Shown: in pieces, positions 24,407 through 33,977 of the stretch
Layout: every line of letters begins with the position of its first letter
Position numbering within the stretch: the first letter of the stretch is position 1
The notes under the pieces: generated by a model
What the model was told of the DNA's origin: nothing
Database searches by the model: none
The model's input: only the letters and a program-made list of their open reading frames with translations
Origin: Sulfurospirillum cavolei
GTDB taxonomy: Bacteria > Campylobacterota > Campylobacteria > Campylobacterales > Sulfurospirillaceae
Length of the DNA: 64,000 nt
Direction of reading: 5' to 3'
Assembly: GCF_001548055.1 (NCBI RefSeq)
Contig: NZ_AP014724.1
Location: 1,736,001-1,800,000 of the forward strand
Made by a program: the position numbers and the translations under genes

Positions 24407-25642
24407 CTAAGATGAAAGAGGAAGAGTACGTCCTTGGAAAGGTTTAAATCCTAGCGTTTCGCAAGGTATGGAGAGTGCGGGTATATCGTCTAAAAGCGTT
24501 ATAAAGTGAAAGCCCATCGTTTTACATGTAAAAAGCACATGCTCCAGCAACAACGCCTCAATGCCTTGATGCAAAAACGTCTCCTCAACCACCAATGCCT
24601 CTAAAACAGCGCTTTTTTGAGCCGTTGCGAGTGAGGTATGATGCGTTACGTGAAGCATTCCGACCACTTCGTCTTCGTGCGTTGCAACATAAAGCGCGCC
24701 CAAACGCTCCTCGTGTATCCAAGCAGTCAAAAGCTCCAAAGAAGCGTGTGGAAGCAGTCGAACTAAAGTGTCCATGTCTTCACCTTTGGCACGCCTTACC
24801 TCAGAAGATAAAGGCTGATGCGTCGACTCATATGCAATGAGTATCTTTTTACGCTCAATGCCCCAGCGATACCCGCTCATCGCACCGCTTTTGGCGATCA
24901 CACGATGACACGGAATGAGATAACCGATGTGGTTTTTCCCGATGGCACTGGCAACCGCTCGCACGGCATTGGGTTTGTCGATGTAATTGGCGATGTCTTG
25001 GTAGGTCGCAATCACGCCGTTGGGGAGATTTAACAGCGCTTTCCAGACGTTGACTTGAAGGTTTGTTCCTTTGACCAAAAGGTTGTATTTTTTATTTTTG
25101 AGAAAAATATTTTCCAAATAACGCTGGGCTTTGCCGTCGTCATGCACCAAGTTCGCATTTTCCCACAGTTCTTGAAATCGCTTGAAAATCGCCTCTTGAT
25201 TCTGGTCGATAAAGCCTAAAAAACAGATGCCTTTATCGGTGTAAGCGATCAACGCTTGCCCAAAAGGGGTGAGTCCAAAACCGTACGTGATGGTGACATC
25301 TTTTCCCTTTTCGCGCCACTCCTTAGGCGTCACGCCGATCAAATTCACAAACAGTTCATGCAACCGACTCACACTGGAAAGCCCGATGTCAAGGCTACTG
25401 TCTAAAATGGACTTGGACTCTTTGATGTGCTCTTTGGCGTAATTGAGCGTCACCGAGTGCAAAAACTGCTTGGGTGTTACGCCCACGTACTCTTTGAAAA
25501 CTCTGATAAAATGGTACTTACTCATACCGATACGCTCAGCGATCACGTCGATGGAGGGCTGTTCTTTGAAATGCGCATCGATGTATTTGATCGCTTTTTC
25601 AATCAACTGATAATTACCATGCAATGCTTCGATCTCTTTCAT
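24407..25642 (-). CDS. AraC-type HTH / O6-methylguanine methyltransferase / GNAT fusion
   Basis: A 411-residue three-part protein. Residues ~10-112 are an AraC-type helix-turn-helix pair (DVIAERIGMSKYHFIRVFKE). Residues ~115-272 are the MGMT/Ada alkyl-transfer domain with acceptor C245 in IPCHRVIA, and an upstream GVIATYQDIANYI. Residues ~286-411 form an extra domain with GNAT-like features (LYVATHEDEVVGMLHV, ALVVEETFLHQGIEALLLEH, then a LGFKPF terminus). E. coli Ada has a different N-terminal cysteine domain and no acetyltransferase. The protein would repair O6-alkylguanine and regulate genes; the acetyltransferase substrate is unknown. AGGAGG lies five bases before the ATG. A TTACATGTAA palindrome is embedded at 24522. 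Confidence 0.88.
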   Translation of the reverse strand: MKEIEALHGNYQLIEKAIKYIDAHFKEQPSIDVIAERIGMSKYHFIRVFKEYVGVTPKQFLHSVTLNYAKEHIKESKSILDSSLDIGLSSVSRLHELFVNLIGVTPKEWREKGKDVTITYGFGLTPFGQALIAYTDKGICFLGFIDQNQEAIFKRFQELWENANLVHDDGKAQRYLENIFLKNKKYNLLVKGTNLQVNVWKALLNLPNGVIATYQDIANYIDKPNAVRAVASAIGKNHIGYLIPCHRVIAKSGAMSGYRWGIERKKILIAYESTHQPLSSEVRRAKGEDMDTLVRLLPHASLELLTAWIHEERLGALYVATHEDEVVGMLHVTHHTSLATAQKSAVLEALVVEETFLHQGIEALLLEHVLFTCKTMGFHFITLLDDIPALSIPCETLGFKPFQGRTLPLSS

Positions 25643-25672
25643 GACACCCTCCTCTATTATTTTTCTATTCCC

Positions 25673-25784
25673 GACACGCCTTTAAAGCAAAGCTCTAAAG
25701 GCTACGTTAACACTGGGTAATCTTGGGCAGAAAGCCCGCGCACCTTTGGTGCTTTTCCTCATTACAAAATACGTTTTGCAAAAA
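25673..25784 (+). repeat. Dispersed multi-hairpin intergenic repeat, copy 2
   Basis: GACACG, then stem 25679-25688/25692-25701 (CCTTTAAAGC with GCTCTAAAGG, one mismatch, AAA loop), core CTACGTTAACACTG (25702-25715), a GGGC/GCCC hairpin, a GCACC/GGTGC hairpin (25740-25752) and a weaker CAAAA/TTTTG hairpin. It lies upstream of the AraC-MGMT-GNAT gene and downstream of glyA. Confidence 0.88.
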
Positions 25785-25790
25785 GTCAAT

Positions 25791-27053
25791 CTAATATGTC
25801 GCACTTTCGTACACTTTAAAGTTTGCCAAAAGTGCCATCAGCTCTTTTTTGATCTTTACATGTAACGTTTTATTATCGATATGATCCAACACGTCACACA
25901 TTTTATGGGCGATGAACGTGAACTCTTCTTCTTGCATACCTAGTGTCGTGAGTGCAGCTGAGCCGACACGGATTCCCGATGTCAGCGCCGCACTTCGCGT
26001 GTCGTTTGGAACGCTGTTTTTATTGACCGTAATACCAGCGTTCTCAAGCGCCTTGCTCGCTTCATCACCCGAATACTCTTTGTTCAGTAATGATACCAAA
26101 ATCAAGTGGTTATCCGTTCCTCCGCTGACCAAATCAAAGCCTCTTTGCAAAAAAACATCGCTTAGAACACGTGCATTTTGCTTCACGTGCTTCGCATACG
26201 CTTTCCACGACGGATCAAGCACTTCACCAAACGCGACAGCTTTTGCCGCGATGACATGTAAAAGCGGTCCACCTTGCAAAGCAGGAAAAACAGCAGAGTT
26301 GATCTTTTTCGCAAGCGCTTCATCGTTGGTCATAATCACACCGCCTCTTGGACCACGCAATGTTTTGTGTGTCGTGGAAGTGACCACATGTGCGTAAGGA
26401 AATGGACTCATATGCTCGCCTGCTGCCACCAAACCCGCAATGTGTGCGATGTCGGCAAATAAAATCGCATCTACCGCGTCCGCGATCTCTCGAAACTTGG
26501 CAAAGTTAAGCTCTCTCGCATACGCCGAAGCACCGCAAACGATCATTTTAGGTTTAACGATTTTGGCGATTTCCATGACTTTATCGTAGTCGATCACACC
26601 TTGCGCATTCACGCCGTACGAAAACGACTGGTAATTTTTACCCGAAAAACTCACTTTCGCACCGTGCGTTAAGTGACCGCCTTGTTGCAAGTCCATACCA
26701 AGTAGTTTATCGCCTGCTTGAAGTAACGCCGCATACACCGCGCCATTGGCTTGGCTACCCGAATGAGGTTGGACGTTGGCATAGGCACATCCAAAGATCT
26801 CACAGAGTCTATCAATGGCAAGCTGTTCGATCTCATCGGCAAACGCGCAACCATTGTAGTAGCGTTTTTGCGGGTATCCTTCGGCGTATTTGTTGGTAAA
26901 AATACTTCCCGTTGCTTCCATCACAGCAGGCGAGGTAAAATTCTCACTCGCAATCATCTCAAGATGCGTGGCTTGCCTCTCATACTCGTGCTGAAGAATC
27001 TCAAATACTTTCGCATCCGCCGTTGCTAAACGATCGTTTTTAATGTAGCTCAT
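25791..27053 (-). CDS. glyA: Serine hydroxymethyltransferase GlyA
   Basis: A 420-residue PLP enzyme converting serine and tetrahydrofolate to glycine and methylene-tetrahydrofolate. Conserved stretches: [11 protein letters not shown] near residue 32, [15 protein letters not shown], and the PLP-lysine motif [15 protein letters not shown]. The length is normal. I chose the ATG at 27051-27053 because AAAGGAGA lies about six bases upstream; a longer reading adds residues without support. It is a single gene here, followed by copy 2 of the dispersed repeat. A TTACATGTAA palindrome lies at 25856 in the 3' end of the gene, encoding part of LHVK. Confidence 0.96.
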   Translation of the reverse strand: MSYIKNDRLATADAKVFEILQHEYERQATHLEMIASENFTSPAVMEATGSIFTNKYAEGYPQKRYYNGCAFADEIEQLAIDRLCEIFGCAYANVQPHSGSQANGAVYAALLQAGDKLLGMDLQQGGHLTHGAKVSFSGKNYQSFSYGVNAQGVIDYDKVMEIAKIVKPKMIVCGASAYARELNFAKFREIADAVDAILFADIAHIAGLVAAGEHMSPFPYAHVVTSTTHKTLRGPRGGVIMTNDEALAKKINSAVFPALQGGPLLHVIAAKAVAFGEVLDPSWKAYAKHVKQNARVLSDVFLQRGFDLVSGGTDNHLILVSLLNKEYSGDEASKALENAGITVNKNSVPNDTRSAALTSGIRVGSAALTTLGMQEEEFTFIAHKMCDVLDHIDNKTLHVKIKKELMALLANFKVYESATY

Positions 27054-27228
27054 TGTCTCTCCTTTGGCTTGATGGAAGAAGTGTAGCACCCTTAAAAAAT
27101 TCATTCAATCCAAAAATTGCCCTCTTTAAACGTGAAAGCAATTTTTGGATTGTTCTTGTACAAAAGGAGATATTTTTCAACTTTTTGACGCTCATGCTCT
27201 TTACATGTAAAAAGATAATTAAAGCGGT

Positions 27229-27263
27229 AACTGACCCTTTTTTTCTAAAAAAAAGAGTCAGTT
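27229..27263 (-). terminator. Hairpin with A/T tract downstream of a 4HB chemoreceptor gene
   Basis: AACTGAC-C-CTTTTTTT pairs with AAAAAAAAG-A-GTCAGTT. It begins 24 bases past the chemoreceptor stop and is long enough to act in either direction. Confidence 0.7.
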
Positions 27264-27286
27264 CATAAAACAGAAGAAGTGAATCA

Positions 27287-28897
27287 CTACGATTTAAACT
27301 GTTCTAGTTTGTGGTTAAGGTTCTCAGCAAGTTTAGAGAGATGATCGGCAGCACTAGCGATCTCTTCAACACTTCTAGCATTTTCACTGGTAATCGCGTT
27401 AATATTGGTGACAAGATCAACAATCTTTTCTGTGTCTTTGGCAATTTTAGTAGAGTTCTTAGCACTCATTGTGACAGACTCGACGCTCTCTTGCATCACG
27501 GAAGTTGTATGGGTAATGGTATCTTCCACATTGGTTGAAACAGAGGCTAAGCGTCTAATGTTTTGAGCATTTTTACTCATGTGATCTGAAGAGTTCACAA
27601 TGGCTTGGACAATGACATTGATAGTGGCATTAATTTCGGTAAGACTTTTTTGCGTACGCTCGGCTAGTTTTCGCACTTCATCGGCAACAACGGCAAACCC
27701 CCTTCCATGTTCGCCTGCTCGTGCGGCTTCGATAGCGGCATTGAGGGCAAGAAGATTGGTTTGATCGGCGATATCGGAGATAACGGTTAAAATTTCTTTG
27801 ACTTGCTCGGCATCTTTACTCATCTGTTCTAACTGCCCAGCCAAAGTCGTTTCTGCTTCACTGGCAAGCTCAACTTCATTTTTGAGCATGACGACTTCAT
27901 TTTTCGCAGATTCGAGTTTTTCTCCTGCGACACCTATACTTTTTTTCATCGATTCTGACAGTAACGCTGTCTCTTGAACAAACTTTTTAATAGAGACGAT
28001 CTCTTCAATGGTATTGTTGACAATCACTGTGCTGTGTTCTGCATTACGACCTATTTGCATACTAGTAGTGCTGAGTTCATGCGAAACGGAAGCATTTTCA
28101 CTGGAGGAGTGTTTGACATCATCAATAATCACTTCTAAGGTATCGACTAAGCTATTGAAACTTTGTACGATCGCTTCAATCTCATTTTTCTTGCCGTACT
28201 TAATTCTAAACTTCAACTCTTTGTTTTGAACAAAACCTGCAATACCGTCACGAATCAGCGAAACGCCTTGCATGATGTTGTTTCGAATTGCGATGCCAAA
28301 GAGAATGACGGCTAGAGTAATCATTATAGCCGATCCTACGACCAGCAAACTCGCATGATCTTTTGTCGACACAGCTTCTTTTGCATCCGTCTCGGCAAGT
28401 TGTCGATTATACTCCATCTGTTCTACAAAAGAGTTCGTCATCGCATTCATAATCGTAGGATTTTTAAAGAAAATATCTCTCGACGCTTCTTTATTATTTT
28501 CTTTTGAAAAAACAATCGCTTTATCCACAAGTTGAAGGTACGCGTTCACAGCGACGCGATCTTTTTGAAGGAACTCTTTATCCGTATCATCCGAGATGAA
28601 CGGTTCATATTTTTTTAAAGACTCCTCAAGGAGTTGTTTTCTTTTTTCAAGATCATCTTCGATTTTTTGCATAACAGTTAAATCATCTTGAGCGATATGC
28701 TGCCAAATCAAAACTCGAATCATAGAGGCGTTGAAAAGAGCATCACTCAGTATTAAAACACTGGGCAAGGCATCAACGTTACATGTATTTGTTTTTTGAT
28801 AGACCGTTTCCATTTTTTGAATAGAAATACTCAAAACTCCGATAAGACCTAAAATAGCAATGAGTAACATTGCTAATAATTGTTTTGAAATGCTCAT
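27287..28897 (-). CDS. Methyl-accepting chemotaxis protein, 4HB-type sensor
   Basis: A 536-residue chemoreceptor: first helix (~7-25), a four-helix-bundle periplasmic sensor (~30-185), second helix (~187-210), HAMP (~212-265) and a signalling domain with [19 protein letters not shown] and [19 protein letters not shown]. The sensor carries [16 protein letters not shown] at its start, nearly identical to the equivalent segment of the chemoreceptor at 40983-42593. AGGAAGAG precedes the ATG. The two genes are paralogues, although their codon use differs. This copy is more AT-rich. Its ligand is unknown. Confidence 0.92.
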   Translation of the reverse strand: MSISKQLLAMLLIAILGLIGVLSISIQKMETVYQKTNTCNVDALPSVLILSDALFNASMIRVLIWQHIAQDDLTVMQKIEDDLEKRKQLLEESLKKYEPFISDDTDKEFLQKDRVAVNAYLQLVDKAIVFSKENNKEASRDIFFKNPTIMNAMTNSFVEQMEYNRQLAETDAKEAVSTKDHASLLVVGSAIMITLAVILFGIAIRNNIMQGVSLIRDGIAGFVQNKELKFRIKYGKKNEIEAIVQSFNSLVDTLEVIIDDVKHSSSENASVSHELSTTSMQIGRNAEHSTVIVNNTIEEIVSIKKFVQETALLSESMKKSIGVAGEKLESAKNEVVMLKNEVELASEAETTLAGQLEQMSKDAEQVKEILTVISDIADQTNLLALNAAIEAARAGEHGRGFAVVADEVRKLAERTQKSLTEINATINVIVQAIVNSSDHMSKNAQNIRRLASVSTNVEDTITHTTSVMQESVESVTMSAKNSTKIAKDTEKIVDLVTNINAITSENARSVEEIASAADHLSKLAENLNHKLEQFKS

Positions 28898-29240
28898 TAA
28901 ATTCTCTTCCTTTTGATTTTTTGATTGGTTTAGCTACGAAATACGAGGTTTTCCGACATCATAAATCACTTTTATGACCTATCGTGATCTTTACTATTGT
29001 CACAAATGCTTTATCCAAAAAACGATATTACATAAAGTGTGTAGCAAGAGAATAGCTTTGCATTACGCATACAATCAAAGAATGGGCATACCAAACTTTC
29101 AATGTTTTACCGTCTCCTTTTCTTTACATGTAAAAACTTTTTGAGTTTGCCTATCATTTTAAGCCTTTTCTAATCTGAGTTGTTTTAACATATGAGCAAT
29201 TGTTCATATGAACAGTTATACATTTTAAAAGGAGCATGCG
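28898..29240. other. Gene-free region between a chemoreceptor gene and arsR-zntA
   Basis: This 343-base gap contains no credible reading frame. It holds the chemoreceptor's ribosome site at the left, a TTACATGTAA palindrome at 29124-29133 and the ArsR-type operator at 29189-29210. The centre (28950-29100) is AT-rich and I see nothing else in it. Confidence 0.5.
29189..29210 (+). promoter_or_regulatory. Probable ArsR/SmtB-family operator
   Basis: An imperfect 22-base inverted repeat, CATATGAGCAA-TTGTTCATATG, with a single mismatched pair, lies about 30 bases before the arsR start. The arms match the TGAACA-type half-sites typical of SmtB/CzrA-family repressors of zinc and cadmium efflux genes, so it fits autoregulation by the downstream ArsR protein. 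Confidence 0.7.
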
Positions 29241-29618
29241 ATGGGTGATGAATTTTGCAGTTGCGACATAGTGCACGAAAACGTCATCGAAATGGTGAAG
29301 AAGAAAATGCCGCAGGAGGAAAAGCTTTACGACCTTGCCGAGCTTTTTAAGGTTTTTGGAGACACAACGCGTGTGAAGATCATCTCGGCTCTGTTTGAAG
29401 CAGAACTGTGTGTATGCGACATCGCAGAACTCTTGCATATGACTCAGTCCGCCATCTCGCATCAGCTCCGTGTTTTGCGTCAAGCGCGTCTTGTCAAGCA
29501 CCGCAAAGAGGGAAAAGTCGTCTTTTATTCGCTTGATGACGAGCACATCAAAAACATTTTCAACCAAGGCTTAAAACACATTTTAGAACCACGAGGATTT
29601 GAGTATGCACTTCAGTGA
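29241..29618 (+). CDS. ArsR/SmtB-family metal-sensing repressor
   Basis: A 125-residue winged-helix repressor that releases DNA when it binds metal. The central HTH is VCDIAELLHMTQSAISHQLR. The alpha-3 metal site ELCVCDIA places two cysteines as in CadC-type sensors, and the N-terminus adds FCSCD, so a Cd/Pb/Zn sensor is likely. AAAAGGAG lies about seven bases before the ATG. It overlaps the zntA-type gene by 14 bases and has a matching inverted repeat in the promoter region. Confidence 0.92.
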   Translation: MGDEFCSCDIVHENVIEMVKKKMPQEEKLYDLAELFKVFGDTTRVKIISALFEAELCVCDIAELLHMTQSAISHQLRVLRQARLVKHRKEGKVVFYSLDDEHIKNIFNQGLKHILEPRGFEYALQ

Positions 29619-31602
29619 AAAAGCACCCCAAACCTGCGATGCGACAACGGGAAGTTGTTGCAGCAGATGCCAACCCATCGTTCCAGATCATGCCCATCAC
29701 GACCATGATCACGATGAACACGACCACCACCACGGTTTAGGAGATTCGAGTTTAAAAGAGATGCTCACGTCGTGGCATTTCATCACGTTTTGCATCGGTG
29801 CGGTGCTTTTTATCGCCGCTGTTTTGATGGACGAGAGTCATCCTTGGCTGTTTTGGACCTACCTACTTAGCTTCTTTCTAGTGGGCGGTGAGATTCTCTA
29901 CATGGCGGTTACCAACCTTTTCAAAGGGCATGTTTTCGATGAAAACTTTTTGATGGGACTTGCCACCGTGGGCGCATTTAGCATCGGCGAATACCCTGAG
30001 GGTGTTGCCGTGATGCTCTTTTTTAGAGTCGGTGAATTTTTCCAAGACTTAGCGGTCGATCGCTCTCGCAAGTCCATAACCCAGTTGATGGACATTCGTC
30101 CCGATTTTGCCAATCTTCAAAGCGAAGACGGCGAGCAAAAAGTCAACCCAAGCGACGTGGCACTCGGCAGTCGCATCATCGTGAGACCGGGAGAGAAAAT
30201 CCCACTCGATGGCACTATCATCGAAGGACGCTCCACACTTGACACCTCAGCATTGACAGGCGAATCTTTGCCCAAAGAGGTGGGTGTCGGCAGTGACGTA
30301 CTCTCAGGAACCATCAACAAAACAGGTGTTATCATCGTTGAGACAACCAAACTTTTTTCAGAATCCACCGTTTCAAAAATCTTAGACCTTGTGCAAAATG
30401 CAGGAGCTAAAAAAGCGAAAACGGAGCAATTTATCACAACGTTTGCGAAGTATTACACGCCTTTTGTTGTGATCTCCGCGGCATTACTTGCCTTTTTACC
30501 GCCACTTCTGATGCAAGACGCACTGTTAAGCGAGTGGTTTAGACGCTCGTTGGTTTTCCTTGTCGTTTCATGCCCGTGCGCATTGGTCGTTTCCATTCCG
30601 CTGAGTTTCTTTGGAGGCATCGGCGGTGCGTCTAAAAACGGCATCTTGGTCAAAGGCGGCAACTTTCTTGAAGCGCTCAACCGTGTCGATACCGTGGTGT
30701 TTGATAAAACAGGAACCCTCACCAAAGGCTTTTTCAGTGTGACGTCGGTTCGCGCACTTCACGGTCACAGTGAGATCGACGTCCTACGCTTAGCGGCTCT
30801 TGCGGAGATGCACTCCAACCACCCCATCGCGATCTCCATCAAACGTGCGTACATTGAGCCTTTAGATGCGGTTGTGAGTGATTATGAAGAGTTGGCGGGG
30901 TATGGTGTCAAAGCGATCATCGATGGCAAAACCGTTCTTGCGGGCAATGCCAAACTGTTGGTCGAACACGCCATCGTTCATGAAGCCATCGACACGCCTG
31001 ACACGGTGGTGTATGTCGTAGTTGAGGGGAAACTCATCGGTTCTATCCTCATCGCCGATACGCCTAAGGAAGATAGCAAACAAGCTATCTTAGCACTTAA
31101 AGCACTGGGTATCCAAGACATCGTGATGCTCACGGGAGATAATCAAACCGCCGCCGATAAAGTCGCACAGGAACTTGGCATCACCCACGTTGAAGCCGAA
31201 CTTTTACCGCACCAAAAAGTGGAGAAACTGGAAGCCCTTATGGCGAAAAAAACGGGTAACGGCAAAACCGTCTTTGTGGGCGATGGCATCAACGATGCAC
31301 CTGTTTTGGCGCGCGCTGACATCGGCATTGCCATGGGAGGCGTTGGAAGTGACGCCGCGATCGAAGCTGCGGACATTGTCATCATGACCGACGAGATCAG
31401 CAAAGTCGCCACCGCACTTAAAATCGCCCATAAAACCCACGCCATTGTGTGGCAAAACATCATTTTCGCACTGGGTGTTAAAGGGGCTATTTTGATTATG
31501 GGAGCGTTTGGAATCGCCACGATGTGGGAAGCCGTTTTTGGAGACGTCGGCGTTGCACTCATCGCCGTACTCAACGCTACTCGGGTTTTAACGCATAAAT
31601 AA
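29605..31602 (+). CDS. zntA: P1B-type zinc/cadmium/lead-exporting ATPase
   Basis: A 665-residue heavy-metal pump of the inner membrane. It has the C323-P-C325 transport motif (SCPCALV), phosphorylation loop D367-KTGTLTKG, and DGINDAPVLA hinge. The last helices contain KGAILIMG and FGDVGVALIAVLNATRV, the lysine and aspartate expected of the ZntA subgroup. Instead of an HMA domain, the N-terminus is a short Cys/His-rich tail (CDATTGSCCSRC, then repeated H-D pairs). The start ATG at 29605 is inside the end of the arsR gene and preceded by GAGG; a TTG two codons earlier is less likely. A hairpin follows the gene. Confidence 0.93.
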   Translation: MHFSEKAPQTCDATTGSCCSRCQPIVPDHAHHDHDHDEHDHHHGLGDSSLKEMLTSWHFITFCIGAVLFIAAVLMDESHPWLFWTYLLSFFLVGGEILYMAVTNLFKGHVFDENFLMGLATVGAFSIGEYPEGVAVMLFFRVGEFFQDLAVDRSRKSITQLMDIRPDFANLQSEDGEQKVNPSDVALGSRIIVRPGEKIPLDGTIIEGRSTLDTSALTGESLPKEVGVGSDVLSGTINKTGVIIVETTKLFSESTVSKILDLVQNAGAKKAKTEQFITTFAKYYTPFVVISAALLAFLPPLLMQDALLSEWFRRSLVFLVVSCPCALVVSIPLSFFGGIGGASKNGILVKGGNFLEALNRVDTVVFDKTGTLTKGFFSVTSVRALHGHSEIDVLRLAALAEMHSNHPIAISIKRAYIEPLDAVVSDYEELAGYGVKAIIDGKTVLAGNAKLLVEHAIVHEAIDTPDTVVYVVVEGKLIGSILIADTPKEDSKQAILALKALGIQDIVMLTGDNQTAADKVAQELGITHVEAELLPHQKVEKLEALMAKKTGNGKTVFVGDGINDAPVLARADIGIAMGGVGSDAAIEAADIVIMTDEISKVATALKIAHKTHAIVWQNIIFALGVKGAILIMGAFGIATMWEAVFGDVGVALIAVLNATRVLTHK

Positions 31603-31607
31603 ACTAC

Positions 31608-31641
31608 GCAAAACGCTCTTCAAATCGAGGAGCGTTTTTGC
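31608..31641 (+). terminator. Intrinsic terminator of the arsR-zntA operon
   Basis: GCAAAACGCTC pairs with GAGCGTTTTTGC around a TTCAAATCGAG loop, starting six bases after the zntA stop, with a short T run in the right arm. Confidence 0.75.
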
Positions 31642-31664
31642 TTACATGTAAAGAGTTTTTACTG

Positions 31665-32480
31665 TCATTCTTGTAGTATGCGCCACGGCTTGTCTGTGAG
31701 TGGATTTACCTCTACATGATTTTCGCTGTCAATCCAAGAATCTTGAAAGATTTTCCAGCCATTTTTATAGGGTACAAAAACAAACAAATCACCACTCAAT
31801 TGATCGTCAAACGCAAGGGCATTACCATACTTTGGTGTAAAGATTATATCTAACTCTAAATAAACTTTATGAACTTTGTTATCGATGCTTATTTCATCTT
31901 TTCCAAAACACCATTTTTCTCCTACCTCACTGGTGTAACATTTATGTTGAAATATCTTCTCAAAATATACACTTTCATCATAAGATGTTCCAACCCGTAT
32001 TAAAGAGCCAACCATTGGAATCTCGTTAGGCAAAGAGGCTATTTTTTTAGGTTCATACATAAATTCACTAATGAATAATTGCTTTTGGCTATCAACTTGA
32101 AGCTTAATACATTTATAAGTATATTCACAAGACCATAATACACTCTTTTGTTCAAAGCTACAGTCGTAATTTTGCCCTTCATGATAATTTTCACTAACGC
32201 TAATAAGACCATCCTTGCCAATATTAACAATCAAAAGATCACTTTCTTTATTTGCGGATAATGCGTAATTTTTTGTTTTTTCGAGTTTAATCCAAAAATC
32301 TTTTTCAACATAATGCCCTTCATAAGGCGACAAAAGTGTTTGCTGATTACACTGAATCGTTGGAAACTCTTTTTTTAACATATCCAACGTATAGTCAAGC
32401 CTTGTATCGTTATCTGCACATAATGATGTACTGATGGAAAATAGGCACAGTAGAAAAGCGGAATTTAATTTGGCTAGCAT
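31665..32480 (-). CDS. Periplasmic protein of unknown function
   Basis: A 271-residue exported protein that I do not recognise. A signal peptide (MLAKLNSAFLLCLFSISTSL, cleavage near residue 21-22) is followed by a beta-rich soluble domain with about eight cysteines, several in close pairs (YDCSFEQKSVLWSCEYTYKC, HKCYTSEVGEKWCF), suggesting disulfides. I chose the ATG at 32478-32480 because GGAG lies about eight bases upstream; in-frame codons further upstream extend into the intergenic region. It is AT-rich relative to its neighbours. A TTACATGTAA palindrome sits in its 5' flank (32542). Confidence 0.7.
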   Translation of the reverse strand: MLAKLNSAFLLCLFSISTSLCADNDTRLDYTLDMLKKEFPTIQCNQQTLLSPYEGHYVEKDFWIKLEKTKNYALSANKESDLLIVNIGKDGLISVSENYHEGQNYDCSFEQKSVLWSCEYTYKCIKLQVDSQKQLFISEFMYEPKKIASLPNEIPMVGSLIRVGTSYDESVYFEKIFQHKCYTSEVGEKWCFGKDEISIDNKVHKVYLELDIIFTPKYGNALAFDDQLSGDLFVFVPYKNGWKIFQDSWIDSENHVEVNPLTDKPWRILQE

Positions 32481-32563
32481 AACAATCTCCAATAGTTTTA
32501 AATCACGAAATAATTTCATGGCTAAAATCCATCTAAAATCTTTACATGTAAACACCCAAACCT

Positions 32564-33028
32564 CTAAATAATCGGCTGCTTCCGCTTTGTATAATACATC
32601 GAAGGCAGTACCAAACCAAAGGCGATGGCAAATAAAATACTCACCGCGTGCAAGCCATTTTCGATAAAACGTGAGAGCAAAACGTCGCTAACGCCCTCGG
32701 TGTTCATGCGCACAAGGCTGATCATCATCTCATACGCATACGTTCCAGGGATCATCGGAATGATAGAAGCGACCGTGTAAACGGGTCTAGGCATCACGTA
32801 ACGGCGCGACCAGAACACGCCGATAATGCCGATCGTCGTCGCGGCGATAAACGTGGAGAGTTCGATGGAAAGATGCGCGTGCATGAGTACATCGCGAAGC
32901 CCGTACGTCAACGCACCTCCTGCCGCACAAAAAGGCAATGCAGAGCGGGGCACGTTAAAAATCATTGCAAAACCCACAGCGGGAATCGCCGCCCACAAAG
33001 CGTCCAATAAAAGACTCATCCATTCCAT
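32564..33028 (-). CDS. Threonine/serine exporter, small (DUF3815-like) subunit
   Basis: A 154-residue inner-membrane protein with about five helices, resembling the C-terminal half of ThrE (ThrE_2/DUF3815). It shows FNVPRSALPFCAAGGALTYG and VYTVASIIPMIPGTYAYEM, typical of that half. I chose the ATG at 33026-33028, two bases after the upstream stop, with AAGG upstream; earlier in-frame starts would overlap the partner gene. It forms a two-gene unit with the DUF1212 protein upstream, and the pair would export threonine or serine. Confidence 0.85.
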   Translation of the reverse strand: MEWMSLLLDALWAAIPAVGFAMIFNVPRSALPFCAAGGALTYGLRDVLMHAHLSIELSTFIAATTIGIIGVFWSRRYVMPRPVYTVASIIPMIPGTYAYEMMISLVRMNTEGVSDVLLSRFIENGLHAVSILFAIAFGLVLPSMYYTKRKQPII

Positions 33029-33030
33029 CG

Positions 33031-33762
33031 TTACCATCCTTGCACTCCCAAAAGTCCCATGGCAAGCATAATGCCCAGTGATGCCATCAGCGTCATCAAG
33101 GTCGCTTGTGCCCAACGCCCCCAACCCATACTGATGTAGCCTTTAAATGCATCCAACATGGAGTTGATATAAGGAAAACCCGGAACAAGGAGCAAGACAC
33201 TCGAAGAGAGTACGATGTGCCCAGTGGTGCTAAAGCCCTCGAAAAAGGCAAGACTCGCGATGAGGGTACAGACAAATGCGGTAAACGCAAAGACGATCAG
33301 CAACGAATAGTTACGCCGTGAAAGCTCCCTGCGCACACTCATCCCTACCGATGCCGCCACAAACGTGATGAAAAAACCCGCCCAATCCGCTCCTTGCAAA
33401 TGACTAAACGCCGCGCATGAAAGACCGATCATGGGGATAATCAACCATCCAGGATACGCATTGGCATGAATATTCGCCAACGCACGCTCCACACGCATAA
33501 TGTCGCGAGGATTTTGCTCCGCCTCAATACAGATCGTGACGATCTGATGGACGATGGACATATTGATCGGCTGTTCGTACGCGCGCCTCGTACTCGTTAC
33601 GGAAGAATCACCGATCAATGTGGTTAACACGATAGCCGAGGGAATCAACGACATCTCAATGGAAGTACACCCAAGCGCTACACCCAAGCGAGAGGAGAGT
33701 TGCTCGATCAAACGGCTCTCCGCCCCATACTCCAAAAGCATCGTCGCCACTTTAACAACCAC
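33031..33762 (-). CDS. Threonine/serine exporter, DUF1212 subunit
   Basis: A 243-residue ThrE-type (DUF1212) membrane protein: an N-terminal soluble region (TMLLEYGAESRLIEQLSSRL) and about five helices, with AFTAFVCTLIASLAFFEG and LLLVPGFPYINSMLDAFKG, the latter being the conserved PGxP region. In many bacteria the two halves of ThrE are separate genes, as here. No ATG is available at the 5' end; GTG at 33760-33762, with AAGGA about eight bases upstream, is the best start, but the frame is open for another ~25 codons upstream, so the true start is uncertain. Confidence 0.83.
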   Translation of the reverse strand: MVVKVATMLLEYGAESRLIEQLSSRLGVALGCTSIEMSLIPSAIVLTTLIGDSSVTSTRRAYEQPINMSIVHQIVTICIEAEQNPRDIMRVERALANIHANAYPGWLIIPMIGLSCAAFSHLQGADWAGFFITFVAASVGMSVRRELSRRNYSLLIVFAFTAFVCTLIASLAFFEGFSTTGHIVLSSSVLLLVPGFPYINSMLDAFKGYISMGWGRWAQATLMTLMASLGIMLAMGLLGVQGW

Positions 33763-33946
33763 GGCGGTAATCCTTGTCTGTTCTTCTTTCGAGATCGTGG
33801 GAAATCCTTTGTATGTTCTATGGATAGAATCATAGTTAAAATAGGTTTAAAATGAAAAGAGAACCATCTTTTTGAGATGCACGATCACCTTTTTTACGCT
33901 TACATGTCACGTATATCTCTTGGTTTTCCTCTAACCTTCATTTTGC

Positions 33947-33952
33947 TACAAT
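33947..33952 (+). promoter_or_regulatory. Probable -10 box (TACAAT)
   Basis: TACAAT 25 bases before the start of the 12-TM protein gene. Confidence 0.35.
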
Positions 33953-33977
33953 AACGCATTTAAATCCGGAACGAACG

